11,029 nucleotides of DNA from Haloarculaceae archaeon (GCA_018609665.1 JAHENN010000140.1:1-11029); one strand, 5' to 3'; shown: positions 1 to 7,195, counted from the first letter of the stretch. The notes: a model not told the origin generated them from the sequence alone. Program-made: numbers and translations.

Positions 1-1364
1 CACGTGACGTACGGCGGTACCGCGTACGGTTGCGAGACGATCCAGAGGCTGGCCATCGTGTAGCAGACCATCGCGACGGTGACGCCGTACTGGCTGCGGA
101 CGGCCTGCAGTTTGCCGGGGAAGACGTCGTAGGCGGCGGCGTGGGCGACCCAGATGGCCAGCAGGTGCCCCAGCAGGACCCCGGCGAGTTCGACCCCGCC
201 GAACCAGCCCGGCAGGACGACGGCGACCGGCTCCGGCGGCGACAGCGGCGCGAGGGCCGCCGTCGACAGCGCCGGCGCCAGCTCCAGGAAGTAGCCCAGG
301 AAGTGCGCGAGGTGGTAGCCGGCGGCGATGGCCAGAAGCGGCGGCGCGAACCGCCGCGCGAGGACGTCCGCGGGCAGGTACGTCCGGGCGGCGCGCTTGC
401 TGTACCGCACCGCCAGCGCGTAGACGCCGCAGACGGCGGCGTAGCCGACCACGAGCGCCGCGGGGTACAGCGGTCCGGGCGGGACGCCGGCCTCGACGGC
501 GGCGACGGCGGCGTCCCGCCACAGCGGCGTCGCCACGAGTCCGTCGAAGGTCGTCACCCACAGCACCGCGACGACGAAGGCGACCTCCGCCCGCGAGGTG
601 ACGAGTCGCGGCTCGTCGAGGCCGACCCCGGGGAGCCGGAGCCGGACGCCGCCGTCGTAGTACAGCGGCGCCATCCGCCCGAAGTAGCGGAAGAGCCGGG
701 CGACGGGGTCGACCCGCCGGAACCAGACGTCGGCGCCGAAGACGACGGCTCCTGTCAGCGTGACGACGCCGTAGGCGGCGACGACGCCGGCCAGGAACCG
801 CGGCCGGTCGGCGACGGGGCTGACGACCTCCAGCCACACCAGCGCCAACAGTGCGGCCACGCTCGGCCAGGCGTCGAGCCGCTCGGGGTAGTCGACGTCG
901 AGCGACGGCAGCGGCGCCGCCAGCGTCCGCCAGGGGTTCAGCGCGGGCCAGCTGTTGCCGACGAGGTACGTCGTCATCGTGTAGCCGGACCACCAGCCGA
1001 CCCAGACGACCAGCACCGCGGCGTTCCGGGTCGCCTCTCGCGGGCCGACGGCCCCGACGACGAGCACCGCCGCCAGGCCCGCGAGCCCGACCAGCCGGGC
1101 GAGCCAGCGGGCCGCCCGGGCCGGCCGGAGGCCGCCGCGCCGCCAGCCGTGGATCCGGCGGATGAACGACCGGTCGGTGACGAACGACGCCAGCAGGAAC
1201 GACGCGCCGATGACGCCGCCGCCGGTCGTCAGGAAGAGCCACGTCGGCACCGAAAGCGAACGGTCCGCCGCCCCGGAGAGTCCGGCGCCGTGTGCGGCCG
1301 CCGGCGCAACGGCGGTGACGGCGAGTCCGACGACGGCGACGGCCAGTCGGCGACGACGGTTCAT
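1..1364 (-). CDS. Polytopic membrane protein of unknown function, 3' end cut by window edge
   Basis: The frame is open from an ATG at 1364 to the left edge, giving 454 residues and no stop, so the C-terminus is missing. Residues 1-24 look like a signal peptide: four arginines, a hydrophobic run, then APAAA, followed by His25 as a possible mature N-terminus. The rest alternates hydrophobic segments with short loops, suggesting about 8-10 membrane spans. Distinct landmarks are NPWR at 143-146, a WFRRVDPVARLF segment near 214-225, HLAH at 351-354 and H400/H408 in a late span. From memory, the NPWR-containing pattern resembles an actinobacterial membrane family often labelled 'fenitrothion hydrolase'; I see no hydrolase motif here and would not transfer that name. 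The shorter + strand frames over this region are mirror images of its codon bias. No Shine-Dalgarno or clear TATA box precedes the ATG. That it is a real membrane-protein gene is well supported; its function is unknown. Confidence 0.85.
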   Translation of the reverse strand, partial: MNRRRRLAVAVVGLAVTAVAPAAAHGAGLSGAADRSLSVPTWLFLTTGGGVIGASFLLASFVTDRSFIRRIHGWRRGGLRPARAARWLARLVGLAGLAAVLVVGAVGPREATRNAAVLVVWVGWWSGYTMTTYLVGNSWPALNPWRTLAAPLPSLDVDYPERLDAWPSVAALLALVWLEVVSPVADRPRFLAGVVAAYGVVTLTGAVVFGADVWFRRVDPVARLFRYFGRMAPLYYDGGVRLRLPGVGLDEPRLVTSRAEVAFVVAVLWVTTFDGLVATPLWRDAAVAAVEAGVPPGPLYPAALVVGYAAVCGVYALAVRYSKRAARTYLPADVLARRFAPPLLAIAAGYHLAHFLGYFLELAPALSTAALAPLSPPEPVAVVLPGWFGGVELAGVLLGHLLAIWVAHAAAYDVFPGKLQAVRSQYGVTVAMVCYTMASLWIVSQPYAVPPYVT

Positions 1365-1422
1365 TATCGGTGATACGCGTCCGCCCCCCGAGAGCGTTCC
1401 GGAATCGGCGGTCGCGCGGCTC

Positions 1423-1535
1423 ACGACTCCCCGCGGTCGCCGGTCGCCACTCCGGAGCCCTCCGTCGCTCGGTGCCTCGCGACGGCTCGCTGCGCGCGTC
1501 GCTCAGTGCTTGTTCCGGACGACTCCCCGCGGTCG
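1423..1535. repeat. 17-bp direct repeat pair
   Basis: ACGACTCCCCGCGGTCG occurs at 1423-1439 and again at 1519-1535, 96 bp apart start to start, both on the + strand. The second copy lies largely inside the inverted repeat at 1515-1543. The unit contains the palindrome CCGCGG. In DNA this GC-rich, 17 matching bases is suggestive but could be remnant duplication rather than a functional site. Confidence 0.55.
1462..1485. repeat. Inverted repeat, 7-bp arms
   Basis: CCGTCGC (1462-1468) and GCGACGG (1479-1485) are perfect inverted arms around a 10-nt loop. No T-tract follows on either strand, so it does not read as a standard terminator. Confidence 0.4.
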
Positions 1536-1543
1536 TCGTCCGG
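1515..1543. repeat. Inverted repeat, 9-bp arms
   Basis: CCGGACGAC (1515-1523) and GTCGTCCGG (1535-1543) are perfect inverted arms around 11 nt. It overlaps the second copy of the 17-bp direct repeat. A hairpin in RNA or a dimeric protein-binding site are both possible. Confidence 0.45.
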
Positions 1544-1579
1544 CGTTCGGCTCGCCGCCGCCGGGCGTCCCGGAGCGGG

Positions 1580-1598
1580 CGGTCGGCTACGCCGACCG
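1580..1598. repeat. Inverted repeat, 8-bp arms with 3-nt loop
   Basis: CGGTCGGC (1580-1587), loop TAC, GCCGACCG (1591-1598): a compact perfect stem-loop, the strongest hairpin in this gap. There is no flanking T-run, so its role is open. Confidence 0.5.
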
Positions 1599-1827
1599 TC
1601 CATAGTGTGGCGGCGACGACGCAACGCGTGCGAGCGGCTCTCCGAGCACCCCGAGGCCTTCCGAGGTGGTCGAGGATTCGGGTCGCGAACGGACAAGCGA
1701 TCCACCCGCACTACACGTACACCTCCCGACGTCGCGGCCGATTCGGTCGGGTTCACGGAACGGAACGCACGTCGCTCGCCGAACGGTCCGCCGGCGGGAC
1801 CCGCGTGTCGTGAACCCGTCGACTCCG

Positions 1828-2646
1828 TCACTCCCGGTCTTGGAGCCGCTCGGTCGTCTCCACCAGCGGATGGTGGGCGTAGTCGACCTCCTCGATGTCG
1901 TCGATGGACTCGAGGTCGGCCTGACGGGCGGTCTCGGCCATCCCGAGGTCGACCCGGGAGTCGAGGGCGATGACGTAGGCGTCCATCTGCTCGGTGTCGA
2001 GGCGGTCGGCGGCCTTCACGCGGTGGTGGCCGTCGGCCAACAGCAGCTCGCCGGCGTTGTCGATGACGACCAGCGGCTCCGCCAGGCCGTTCTCCAGCTC
2101 GTAGCGGCGGCCCTCCAGCTCGTCGGTGTACACCTTCGTCTGTGTGGGGGTCAGCGCCGACAGTTCGACGGTGCGGCGCTCCTCGGCGGCGGCGACGCCG
2201 TGGATGCGCTCGAGGGTGCGCTTCAGTTTCCCCACCTTCTCGGGGGTCGCCCGCTCGATCTGCGAGCGGATGACGTCGGCGTTGGAGATGATGCCGACCA
2301 GGTTGCCGGCGTCGTCGACGACCGGGAGCCGCTGGATGCCCGACCGCAGGATGACGCGGGCGGCGTCGGTGATCTTCATCTCCGGGTGCGCGACGATGAT
2401 GTCGTGGGTCATCACGGTGAAGATGGGCGCCTCGTCGTCGGCCAAGAGCAGGTCGCGGGCGCTGACGAACCCCTCGACCCGGCGGCCGTCACACACCGGG
2501 AAGCCGCTGTGGGAGTCGCTGTCGACGATGCGCTCGGCGACGGCGGCGACGCTGTCGTCGGGGTCGGTCGTCGTGACGTCCCGCGTCATGTAGTCTTTCA
2601 CGCGTGGCTTGTCGTCGTAGATCGTCCGGTCGGGCTCCTCGGCCAT
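1828..2646 (-). CDS. CBS-pair protein with C-terminal ParB/sulfiredoxin (SerK)-like domain
   Basis: The 272-residue cytosolic protein starts at an ATG at 2646 and stops at TGA (1828-1830). Two CBS domains occupy about residues 14-70 (VKDYMTRDVTTTDPDDSV...GFVSARDLL) and 75-132 (VMTHDIIVAHPEMKITDA...GIISNADVI). Paired CBS domains usually form a Bateman module that senses adenine nucleotides. Residues about 155-228 resemble the ParB/Srx fold, with LTP at 165-167 and DGHHR at 205-209. DGHHR is the phosphate-binding type motif of ParB-like enzymes, including the archaeal ADP-dependent serine kinase SerK. Residue 169 is Gln; from memory SerK has its catalytic Glu about here, so kinase activity is uncertain. 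A role as a chromosome-partition ParB is unlikely, because no DNA-binding HTH domain is visible. It has a T-rich box about 29 nt upstream and no Shine-Dalgarno, fitting a leaderless transcript. Gene and domain order are secure; the reaction is not known. Confidence 0.9.
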   Translation of the reverse strand: MAEEPDRTIYDDKPRVKDYMTRDVTTTDPDDSVAAVAERIVDSDSHSGFPVCDGRRVEGFVSARDLLLADDEAPIFTVMTHDIIVAHPEMKITDAARVILRSGIQRLPVVDDAGNLVGIISNADVIRSQIERATPEKVGKLKRTLERIHGVAAAEERRTVELSALTPTQTKVYTDELEGRRYELENGLAEPLVVIDNAGELLLADGHHRVKAADRLDTEQMDAYVIALDSRVDLGMAETARQADLESIDDIEEVDYAHHPLVETTERLQDRE

Positions 2647-2671
2647 CGTCGGGGTCGACGGGCCGCCGCGG

Positions 2672-2679
2672 GAAAAAGC
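2672..2679 (-). promoter_or_regulatory. T-rich box: terminator of the DHH gene and/or TATA-like box of the CBS gene
   Basis: Read on the minus strand, GCTTTTTC lies 2 nt beyond the TGA of the DHH gene (2680-2682), as an archaeal U-tract terminator would. Its centre is also about 29 nt before the CBS ATG at 2646, where a leaderless promoter's TATA box would sit. No Shine-Dalgarno precedes that ATG. Both roles may apply; neither is proven. Confidence 0.45.
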
Positions 2680-4134
2680 TCACCGGCCGTCGTCGCCGGC
2701 CGGCTCCGGGCCGTACGAGCCGGCGGCACGGTCGCCCGTCACACGTAGCGCCTCGCGGAACGCGCCGACGACGACGTCGTCGATTACCTCGCCGGGGTCG
2801 GACTCCTCGCCGGCGACCAGCATTCCGAGCGGGATCTGTGCGCCGGCCATGTCCGCGTGGCCGCCGGCGCTGCCGATCTGCTCGAACGACTCCCGGAGCA
2901 CCGCTCCGATGTCGAGGCTCCCGTCCCGCGAGCGGGCGGAGACGAACACCGTCTCGTCGGTGTAGCCGAACACGAGCGTCGTCAGGACGTCCTCCAGTTC
3001 GAGCAGGCGGTCGGCAGCCTGCGCCAGGGCGTCCCGGTCGGTCACCTCGCCGACGCAGGTCGTCACCACGTCGCCCTCGACGCGGCGGTTCCGGACGGCC
3101 GTCGCGACGGTGTCGAACGTCTCCCCGGAGACGCTGGGGGACTCGATCTTCTCGAGCATCTCCCGGTCGGCGTGCTCGACCAGCATCGCCGCCGCCTCCA
3201 GGTCCACCCGCGACACCTCGCGGCTGAACTCCTTGGTGTCCGTCCGGAGCCCGTACAGCAGCCCCGTCGCGAGGTCGGTCGCCGGCTCGACGTCGAGGTC
3301 GCGGAGGTATCCGGTCAGCAGCGTCGACGTCGCGCCGGCGCCGCTGCGGAGGTCGAGAAACGACGCGTCGACGGGCGCCCGCGGCGGGTGGTGGTCGACC
3401 ACGATGTCGACCGGCGTCTCCGGCGGCAGCCCGCTGTTGATGCCGGGCCGGGAGTGGTCGACTAGGGCCACGCCGTCGAACGTCTCGGCCGTCGCCCCGG
3501 CGTCGAGGTTCCGGAGGTCGTAGTCCAGCAGGTTGACCAGCGCGCGGTTCTCCTGGTGGTCGATGTCGCCGTAGTAGCAGACCTCGGCGTCGGTGCCGGC
3601 CCGCTCGGCGAGCCGCCGCAGACAGACCGCCGAGGCGATGGCGTCGGGGTCGGGGTCGTCGTGGGTGAAGACGCCGAGCGTGCCGTCGACGCCGCGGAGC
3701 GCGCGCTGGAGCCGCCGGGCCCGGGTGCCGGCGACCGACCCGCCGGCTATCTCGACCGCCTGCGAGGCCGTTTCCTCCGTCGTGTCCACCACCCGGTCGG
3801 CGTAGGTGGCGACGACGCGGTGGTCGGTGGCGGTGGCGCCGGCGGCGAGACACGCGAGGACGAACGCCTCGGGGTAGGCCTCGCGGGCGGTCTCGGCGAG
3901 AGCCCGTCCGTCGGCGGGGGTCGCCGGGAGCACGACGACGGTGTCGACCCGGCCGGCGACGGTCCGGACGGCCGTCGGCTCCGTCGGGTCGACGCTGCGG
4001 GCGTCGACGCCCTCCTCGCGGAGCGACTCGACCTGCTGGTCGTTCTCGAGCAGGACGGTCGGGTCGCCGCGCTCGCGGAGCCGTCCGAGCAGCGACGAGC
4101 CGACCGCCCCGGCGCCGAGCACCAGCCGGTCCAT
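2680..4134 (-). CDS. Rossmann (TrkA-N) plus DHH/DHHA1 phosphoesterase fusion
   Basis: Starting at ATG 4134, the protein has 484 residues. Residues 1-115 form a TrkA-N/Rossmann domain: GAGAVG at 7-12 is the dinucleotide-binding loop, with E30 at the end of the second strand. Residues about 150-320 are a DHH phosphoesterase domain with all four motifs visible: HDDPDPD at 158-164, D226 in VDHS, DHH at 247-249 and D299. These would bind two Mn2+ ions. The DHHA1 substrate domain follows, with GGHADMAG at 424-431. Related enzymes cleave nanoRNA, pAp or cyclic dinucleotides; the substrate here is unknown. The same frame stays open upstream to 5676, but that part lies antisense-free under nuoN in the wrong frame and is not Nuo-like or DHH-like, so I reject it. 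A TTTAGA box about 26 nt upstream and no Shine-Dalgarno suggest a leaderless mRNA. The missing RCK-C domain makes a Trk potassium-channel regulator unlikely. Confidence 0.92.
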   Translation of the reverse strand: MDRLVLGAGAVGSSLLGRLRERGDPTVLLENDQQVESLREEGVDARSVDPTEPTAVRTVAGRVDTVVVLPATPADGRALAETAREAYPEAFVLACLAAGATATDHRVVATYADRVVDTTEETASQAVEIAGGSVAGTRARRLQRALRGVDGTLGVFTHDDPDPDAIASAVCLRRLAERAGTDAEVCYYGDIDHQENRALVNLLDYDLRNLDAGATAETFDGVALVDHSRPGINSGLPPETPVDIVVDHHPPRAPVDASFLDLRSGAGATSTLLTGYLRDLDVEPATDLATGLLYGLRTDTKEFSREVSRVDLEAAAMLVEHADREMLEKIESPSVSGETFDTVATAVRNRRVEGDVVTTCVGEVTDRDALAQAADRLLELEDVLTTLVFGYTDETVFVSARSRDGSLDIGAVLRESFEQIGSAGGHADMAGAQIPLGMLVAGEESDPGEVIDDVVVGAFREALRVTGDRAAGSYGPEPAGDDGR

Positions 4135-4156
4135 ACGCGAGCGAGGAGGGGCGTCG

Positions 4157-4163
4157 TCTAAAG
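4157..4163 (-). promoter_or_regulatory. TATA-like box of the DHH gene
   Basis: The minus strand reads CTTTAGA here, centred about 26 nt before the ATG at 4134. No Shine-Dalgarno is present between it and the ATG. This matches the spacing of leaderless haloarchaeal promoters and sits in the 44-bp gap after nuoN, allowing transcription independent of the nuo operon. Confidence 0.5.
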
Positions 4164-4178
4164 GGTGCTGGACCGCCG

Positions 4179-5666
4179 CTACACCAGCGCGGCGGCGGCG
4201 TCGAAGGCCGCGACGTCGAAGACCGCGAGCCCGGGCAGCAGCAGCACCGTCACGACCGCCGCCCCGACGACCGCGGCGTACAGCGCCGAGGGGTAGCTGT
4301 CGATCTCCCGGGCCTCGTCGGGCTCCTCGATCCACATCGCCCGGACGACCCGGCTGTAGTAGAAGAGGCTCAGGGCGCTGTTGACCGCCAGCACCGCCCC
4401 GAGCCACCAGACGCCGGCGCCGACGGCCCCGACGATGAGGAAGTACTTCGAGAGGAAGCCCCCGCCGACCGGCAGCCCCGCCAGCGAGAACATGAAGACG
4501 GTCATCGCGACGCAGGCCAGCGGCGCCTCCTTCGCGAGGCCGTTGTAGTCCTCGAAGGTACGGCCGAGTTCCCAGTGTTCGGCCAGCGCGACGAAGAGGA
4601 AGGCGCCGGTGTTCATGAAGCCGTAGACCAGCAGGTGGAGCATGCTGGCGCCCAGCGCCGTCGCGCCGTCGCCGATGCCGGTCAGCGCCGCCAGCCCGAT
4701 GAGGGCGTAGCCGGCGTGGCCGACCGAGGAGTACGCCAGCATTCGCTTGACGTTCTCCTGGGTCGCCGCGGCGAAGTTGCCGACGGTCATCGTCACGACC
4801 GCGAGGATCGTGAAGGCGAGCACCCAGTCGACGGCGTACGTCTCGCCGGCGATCTCGCCGATGGGGAAGGCGACGGTGAACGCCCGGAAGGCGACCACGA
4901 AGCCGGCGGCCTTCGAGGCCGACGAGAGGAACGCCGACACCGGCGCCGGCGACCCCTCGTAGGCGTCCGGCGCCCAGAAGTGGAACGGCGCGGCGGCGGT
5001 CTTGAACGCGAAGCCGCCGATTATCATCAGCACGCCGACCCCGAGGACGCCCGGGTAGTCGGCGGCGGCCTGGCCGACGCCGGCGGCGACGTCGGCGAAC
5101 AGCAGACTCCCCGTGGCGGCGTACACCAGCGAGATGCCGTAGACGAGGATGCTCGAGGACAGCGCACCCACGAGGAAGTACTTCAGGCCGGCCTCGACGG
5201 AGCCGCGGTCCGTCTTCAGGTACGACACCAGCGCGTAGGAGGGCAGACTCGACAGCTCCAGGGCGACGAAGACGACCGCGAGGCTGTTGGCCGACGCCAT
5301 CAGCGACATTCCCGTCGCCGCCAGCAGCACGAGCAGGTAGTACTTGGCCTTGTGCGGCAGCTCCCGGATGTAGTCCAGCGACGCCAGCGACACCAAGGCG
5401 GTGACGCTGCCGAAGATGAACGTGAAGATGAGGCTCATCCCGTCGACGACGAGCTGGCCGCCGACCAGCTCGACGCCCGGCTCGGCGGCGCCGGACAGCA
5501 GTAGGGCGCCGGAGGCGACGGCGGCGACGAGCCCGCCGGCGGAGGCGACGGCCGACAGCAGCGACCCGTCCGTCGCATCGGGGTCGGCGGCGTCGATGAC
5601 GAACAGCGCCATCGCGGCGACGACGAAGGCGCCGGCCGGCGACAGCAGCAGCCAGTGTTCGCTCAC
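4179..5666 (-). CDS. nuoN: NADH dehydrogenase-like complex I subunit N
   Basis: This 495-residue polytopic protein is one of the three antiporter-like subunits of the complex I membrane arm and translocates protons. The conserved charged residues are present: E137 in FVALELSSLPSYAL, K222 in the FKTAAAPFHFWAPDAYEG segment, K252 in SKAA and K407 in FLSKYF. They correspond to E. coli NuoN E133, K217, K247 and K395. Length is close to the bacterial protein (about 485). The start is GTG at 5666, whose GTGA shares 4 nt with the nuoM stop. The Shine-Dalgarno GGGGGTGA lies 6 nt upstream, inside nuoM, supporting coupled translation and this start. The gene ends at TAG (4179-4181) and is the last gene of the nuo operon. 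In known haloarchaea the Nuo complex lacks the NADH-oxidising NuoEFG module, so the electron donor need not be NADH. Confidence 0.97.
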   Translation of the reverse strand: MSEHWLLLSPAGAFVVAAMALFVIDAADPDATDGSLLSAVASAGGLVAAVASGALLLSGAAEPGVELVGGQLVVDGMSLIFTFIFGSVTALVSLASLDYIRELPHKAKYYLLVLLAATGMSLMASANSLAVVFVALELSSLPSYALVSYLKTDRGSVEAGLKYFLVGALSSSILVYGISLVYAATGSLLFADVAAGVGQAAADYPGVLGVGVLMIIGGFAFKTAAAPFHFWAPDAYEGSPAPVSAFLSSASKAAGFVVAFRAFTVAFPIGEIAGETYAVDWVLAFTILAVVTMTVGNFAAATQENVKRMLAYSSVGHAGYALIGLAALTGIGDGATALGASMLHLLVYGFMNTGAFLFVALAEHWELGRTFEDYNGLAKEAPLACVAMTVFMFSLAGLPVGGGFLSKYFLIVGAVGAGVWWLGAVLAVNSALSLFYYSRVVRAMWIEEPDEAREIDSYPSALYAAVVGAAVVTVLLLPGLAVFDVAAFDAAAALV

Positions 5667-7195
5667 CGCAGCTCACCCCCGGTCGCGACGAGGTCGACCG
5701 TCGCGTCGGATATCATCCCCCAGAACAGCTCCGGGGCGCTGCCGAGCAGCACGATGAGGACGACCAGCGTCACGATGGGCACCACGTCGTGCAGCGGCGC
5801 CCGGTCGATCTCGTAGTCGGGCTCCAGCTCGAACGGCCCGAACAGCGACCGCTGCATCGCCCACAGCAGGTAGCCGGCCACGATGACGATGCCGAACATC
5901 GCCGCGGCGGTGAACAGCGGCGCCGCCGGCAGCACCGTCGAGCTGAACGCGCCGAGGAAGATGAACAGCTCCGCGGCGAAGCCGGCCATCAGCGGCAGCC
6001 CCATGTAGGCGAAGGCGCCGGCGACGAAGACGCCCGCCGTCACCGGCATCCGGTCGGCCATCCCGGACATGTCGCCGATCATCCGCGTGTGGCTGGCGTT
6101 GTAGATGACGCCGACGGTCATGAACAGCAGCCCGGAGATGAGCCCGTGGGCGATCATCTGGAACGTCGCCCCGCCGATGCCGAACTCGGTGTATGCGATG
6201 AGCCCGAGGATGACGTAGCCCATCGACGACACCGACGAGTAGGCGACGACCCGCTTGAGGTCCGACTGCGCCAGCGCCAGGAGTGCGCCGTAGATGATGG
6301 AGACGACGGCGACGACGGCGATGGGGACCGCGAGCGTCGCGGCCTGCTCCGGCAGCATCGTGAAGTTGTACCGCAGCAGCGCGTAGGTCCCCATCTTCAG
6401 CAGGACGCCGGCCAGCATCACCGACGCCGGCGTCGGCGCCTCGACGTGGGCGTCCGGCAGCCACGTGTGGAACGGGACGACGGGCACCTTCACCGCGAAG
6501 CCGACGAACATCGCCAGGAACGCCGCCAGCGCCAGCGCGTCCGGGCCGACGGGGCCGAGCGCCCCGAGCTGGCCCGCCCGCAGCGCCTGGGCGATCTCCG
6601 GCAGCCCCGTCGAGGAGATCGACTCCCCGAGGCCGAACACCAGCCCGAAGAAGCCGATGAACATCACCAGCGAGGCGATGTTGGTGTAGACGAAGAACTT
6701 GATGGCGGCGTACTTCCGGCGCGGGCCGCCCCAGACGCCGATGAGGAAGTACATCGGCACGAGGACGGCCTCCCAGAAGACGAACCACAGCAGGAAGTCC
6801 AGCGCCGCGAAGACGCCGATGAGCGACGCCTCCATGAACAGCATCAGCCCGTAGAACTGGCCCTGGCGGTCGTCGACGGGCGTCCACGCGCTGAGGATGG
6901 CCAGCGTCGTCAGCACCGTCGACAGCACAACCAGCGGCAGCGAGATGCCGTCCAGGCCCATGTGGTAGTTGACGGCGTACGGGCCCAGCGAGAGCCACCG
7001 GAAGAACGTCTCGTAGGCGATGTCGCCGCCGAGCAGGGCGTTGCCGCTGCCCTCGAAGGCGGCGTACATGTACAGCGAGCCGCCGACCGGAATCGCGGAG
7101 ACGGCGAGCGCCAGCCGGCCGGCCAGCCGGTCGGGGGCGGCGGCGACGACGGCGGCGCCGACCAGACAGACGAGGATGAGCGCCTCGATCAGCAC
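5663..7195 (-). CDS. nuoM: NADH dehydrogenase-like complex I subunit M
   Basis: The protein has 510 residues, matching the usual NuoM length, and is the middle antiporter-like subunit of the membrane arm. Proton-path residues are intact: E142 in FVFWEAVLVPMYFLIGVWGG, K236 and H242 in the FAVKVPVVPFHTWLPDAH segment, K267 in LLKMGTYALLR and E409 in FAAELFIFLG. These correspond to E. coli E144, K234, K265 and E407. The E409 in place of a lysine in the last half-channel is the NuoM-specific feature that separates it from NuoL and NuoN. The start is GTG at 7195, directly after the nuoL TGA (7196-7198) with no gap. A weak Shine-Dalgarno, GGGGGGTGG, lies 6 nt upstream in the nuoL 3' end. The TGA overlaps the nuoN GTG by 4 nt. 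The long frame over 5673-9164 in another register is a shadow of this gene and nuoL. Confidence 0.97.
   Translation of the reverse strand: MLIEALILVCLVGAAVVAAAPDRLAGRLALAVSAIPVGGSLYMYAAFEGSGNALLGGDIAYETFFRWLSLGPYAVNYHMGLDGISLPLVVLSTVLTTLAILSAWTPVDDRQGQFYGLMLFMEASLIGVFAALDFLLWFVFWEAVLVPMYFLIGVWGGPRRKYAAIKFFVYTNIASLVMFIGFFGLVFGLGESISSTGLPEIAQALRAGQLGALGPVGPDALALAAFLAMFVGFAVKVPVVPFHTWLPDAHVEAPTPASVMLAGVLLKMGTYALLRYNFTMLPEQAATLAVPIAVVAVVSIIYGALLALAQSDLKRVVAYSSVSSMGYVILGLIAYTEFGIGGATFQMIAHGLISGLLFMTVGVIYNASHTRMIGDMSGMADRMPVTAGVFVAGAFAYMGLPLMAGFAAELFIFLGAFSSTVLPAAPLFTAAAMFGIVIVAGYLLWAMQRSLFGPFELEPDYEIDRAPLHDVVPIVTLVVLIVLLGSAPELFWGMISDATVDLVATGGELR
5671..5680 (-). promoter_or_regulatory. Shine-Dalgarno of nuoN
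   Basis: GGGGGTGAGC on the minus strand, within the nuoM 3' end. GGTGA ends 6 nt before the GTG at 5666 and fixes that start. Confidence 0.75.

Larger units (their letters stand above)
1365..1827. other. Intergenic region of 463 bp without a convincing gene
   Basis: This gap lies between the CBS protein gene and the membrane protein gene, both on the minus strand. Frames open here on both strands, but their translations are Arg/Ser/Pro-rich and lack the acidic composition and conserved motifs of the neighbours. It contains a 17-bp direct repeat and three short perfect inverted repeats, described separately. I see no tRNA, no T-tract terminator and no clear TATA box for the gene at 1364. It may be decayed coding sequence or a structured 5'/3' untranslated region. 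Confidence 0.6.

Noticed and set aside
30..1373. 447-residue open frame on the + strand
   Set aside because: Gln/Arg/Gly/Asp-rich low-complexity translation with no motif; it is the antisense image of the membrane protein gene, whose minus-strand reading has coherent hydrophobic spans.
1370..1813. 147-residue + strand frame in the large gap
   Set aside because: Composition is unlike haloarchaeal proteins (basic, not acidic), with no start signals.
1421..1831. 136-residue minus-strand frame in the large gap
   Set aside because: Arg/Ser/Pro-rich, no homology I recognise, runs through hairpins and the repeat, and overlaps the end of the CBS gene.
1828..2646. CBS protein as IMP dehydrogenase or chromosome-partition ParB
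   Set aside because: There is no TIM-barrel catalytic domain and no HTH DNA-binding domain; only the CBS pair and the small ParB/Srx-like fold are visible.
4135..4178. Terminator after nuoN
   Set aside because: Only CCTTTAG is present, without a longer T-run; the same bases fit better as the DHH TATA-like box.
4135..5676. Upstream extension of the DHH gene giving a 998-residue protein
   Set aside because: The added part overlaps nuoN in the wrong register and is Arg-rich without motifs. ATG 4134 begins a clean Rossmann strand and has a TATA-like box.
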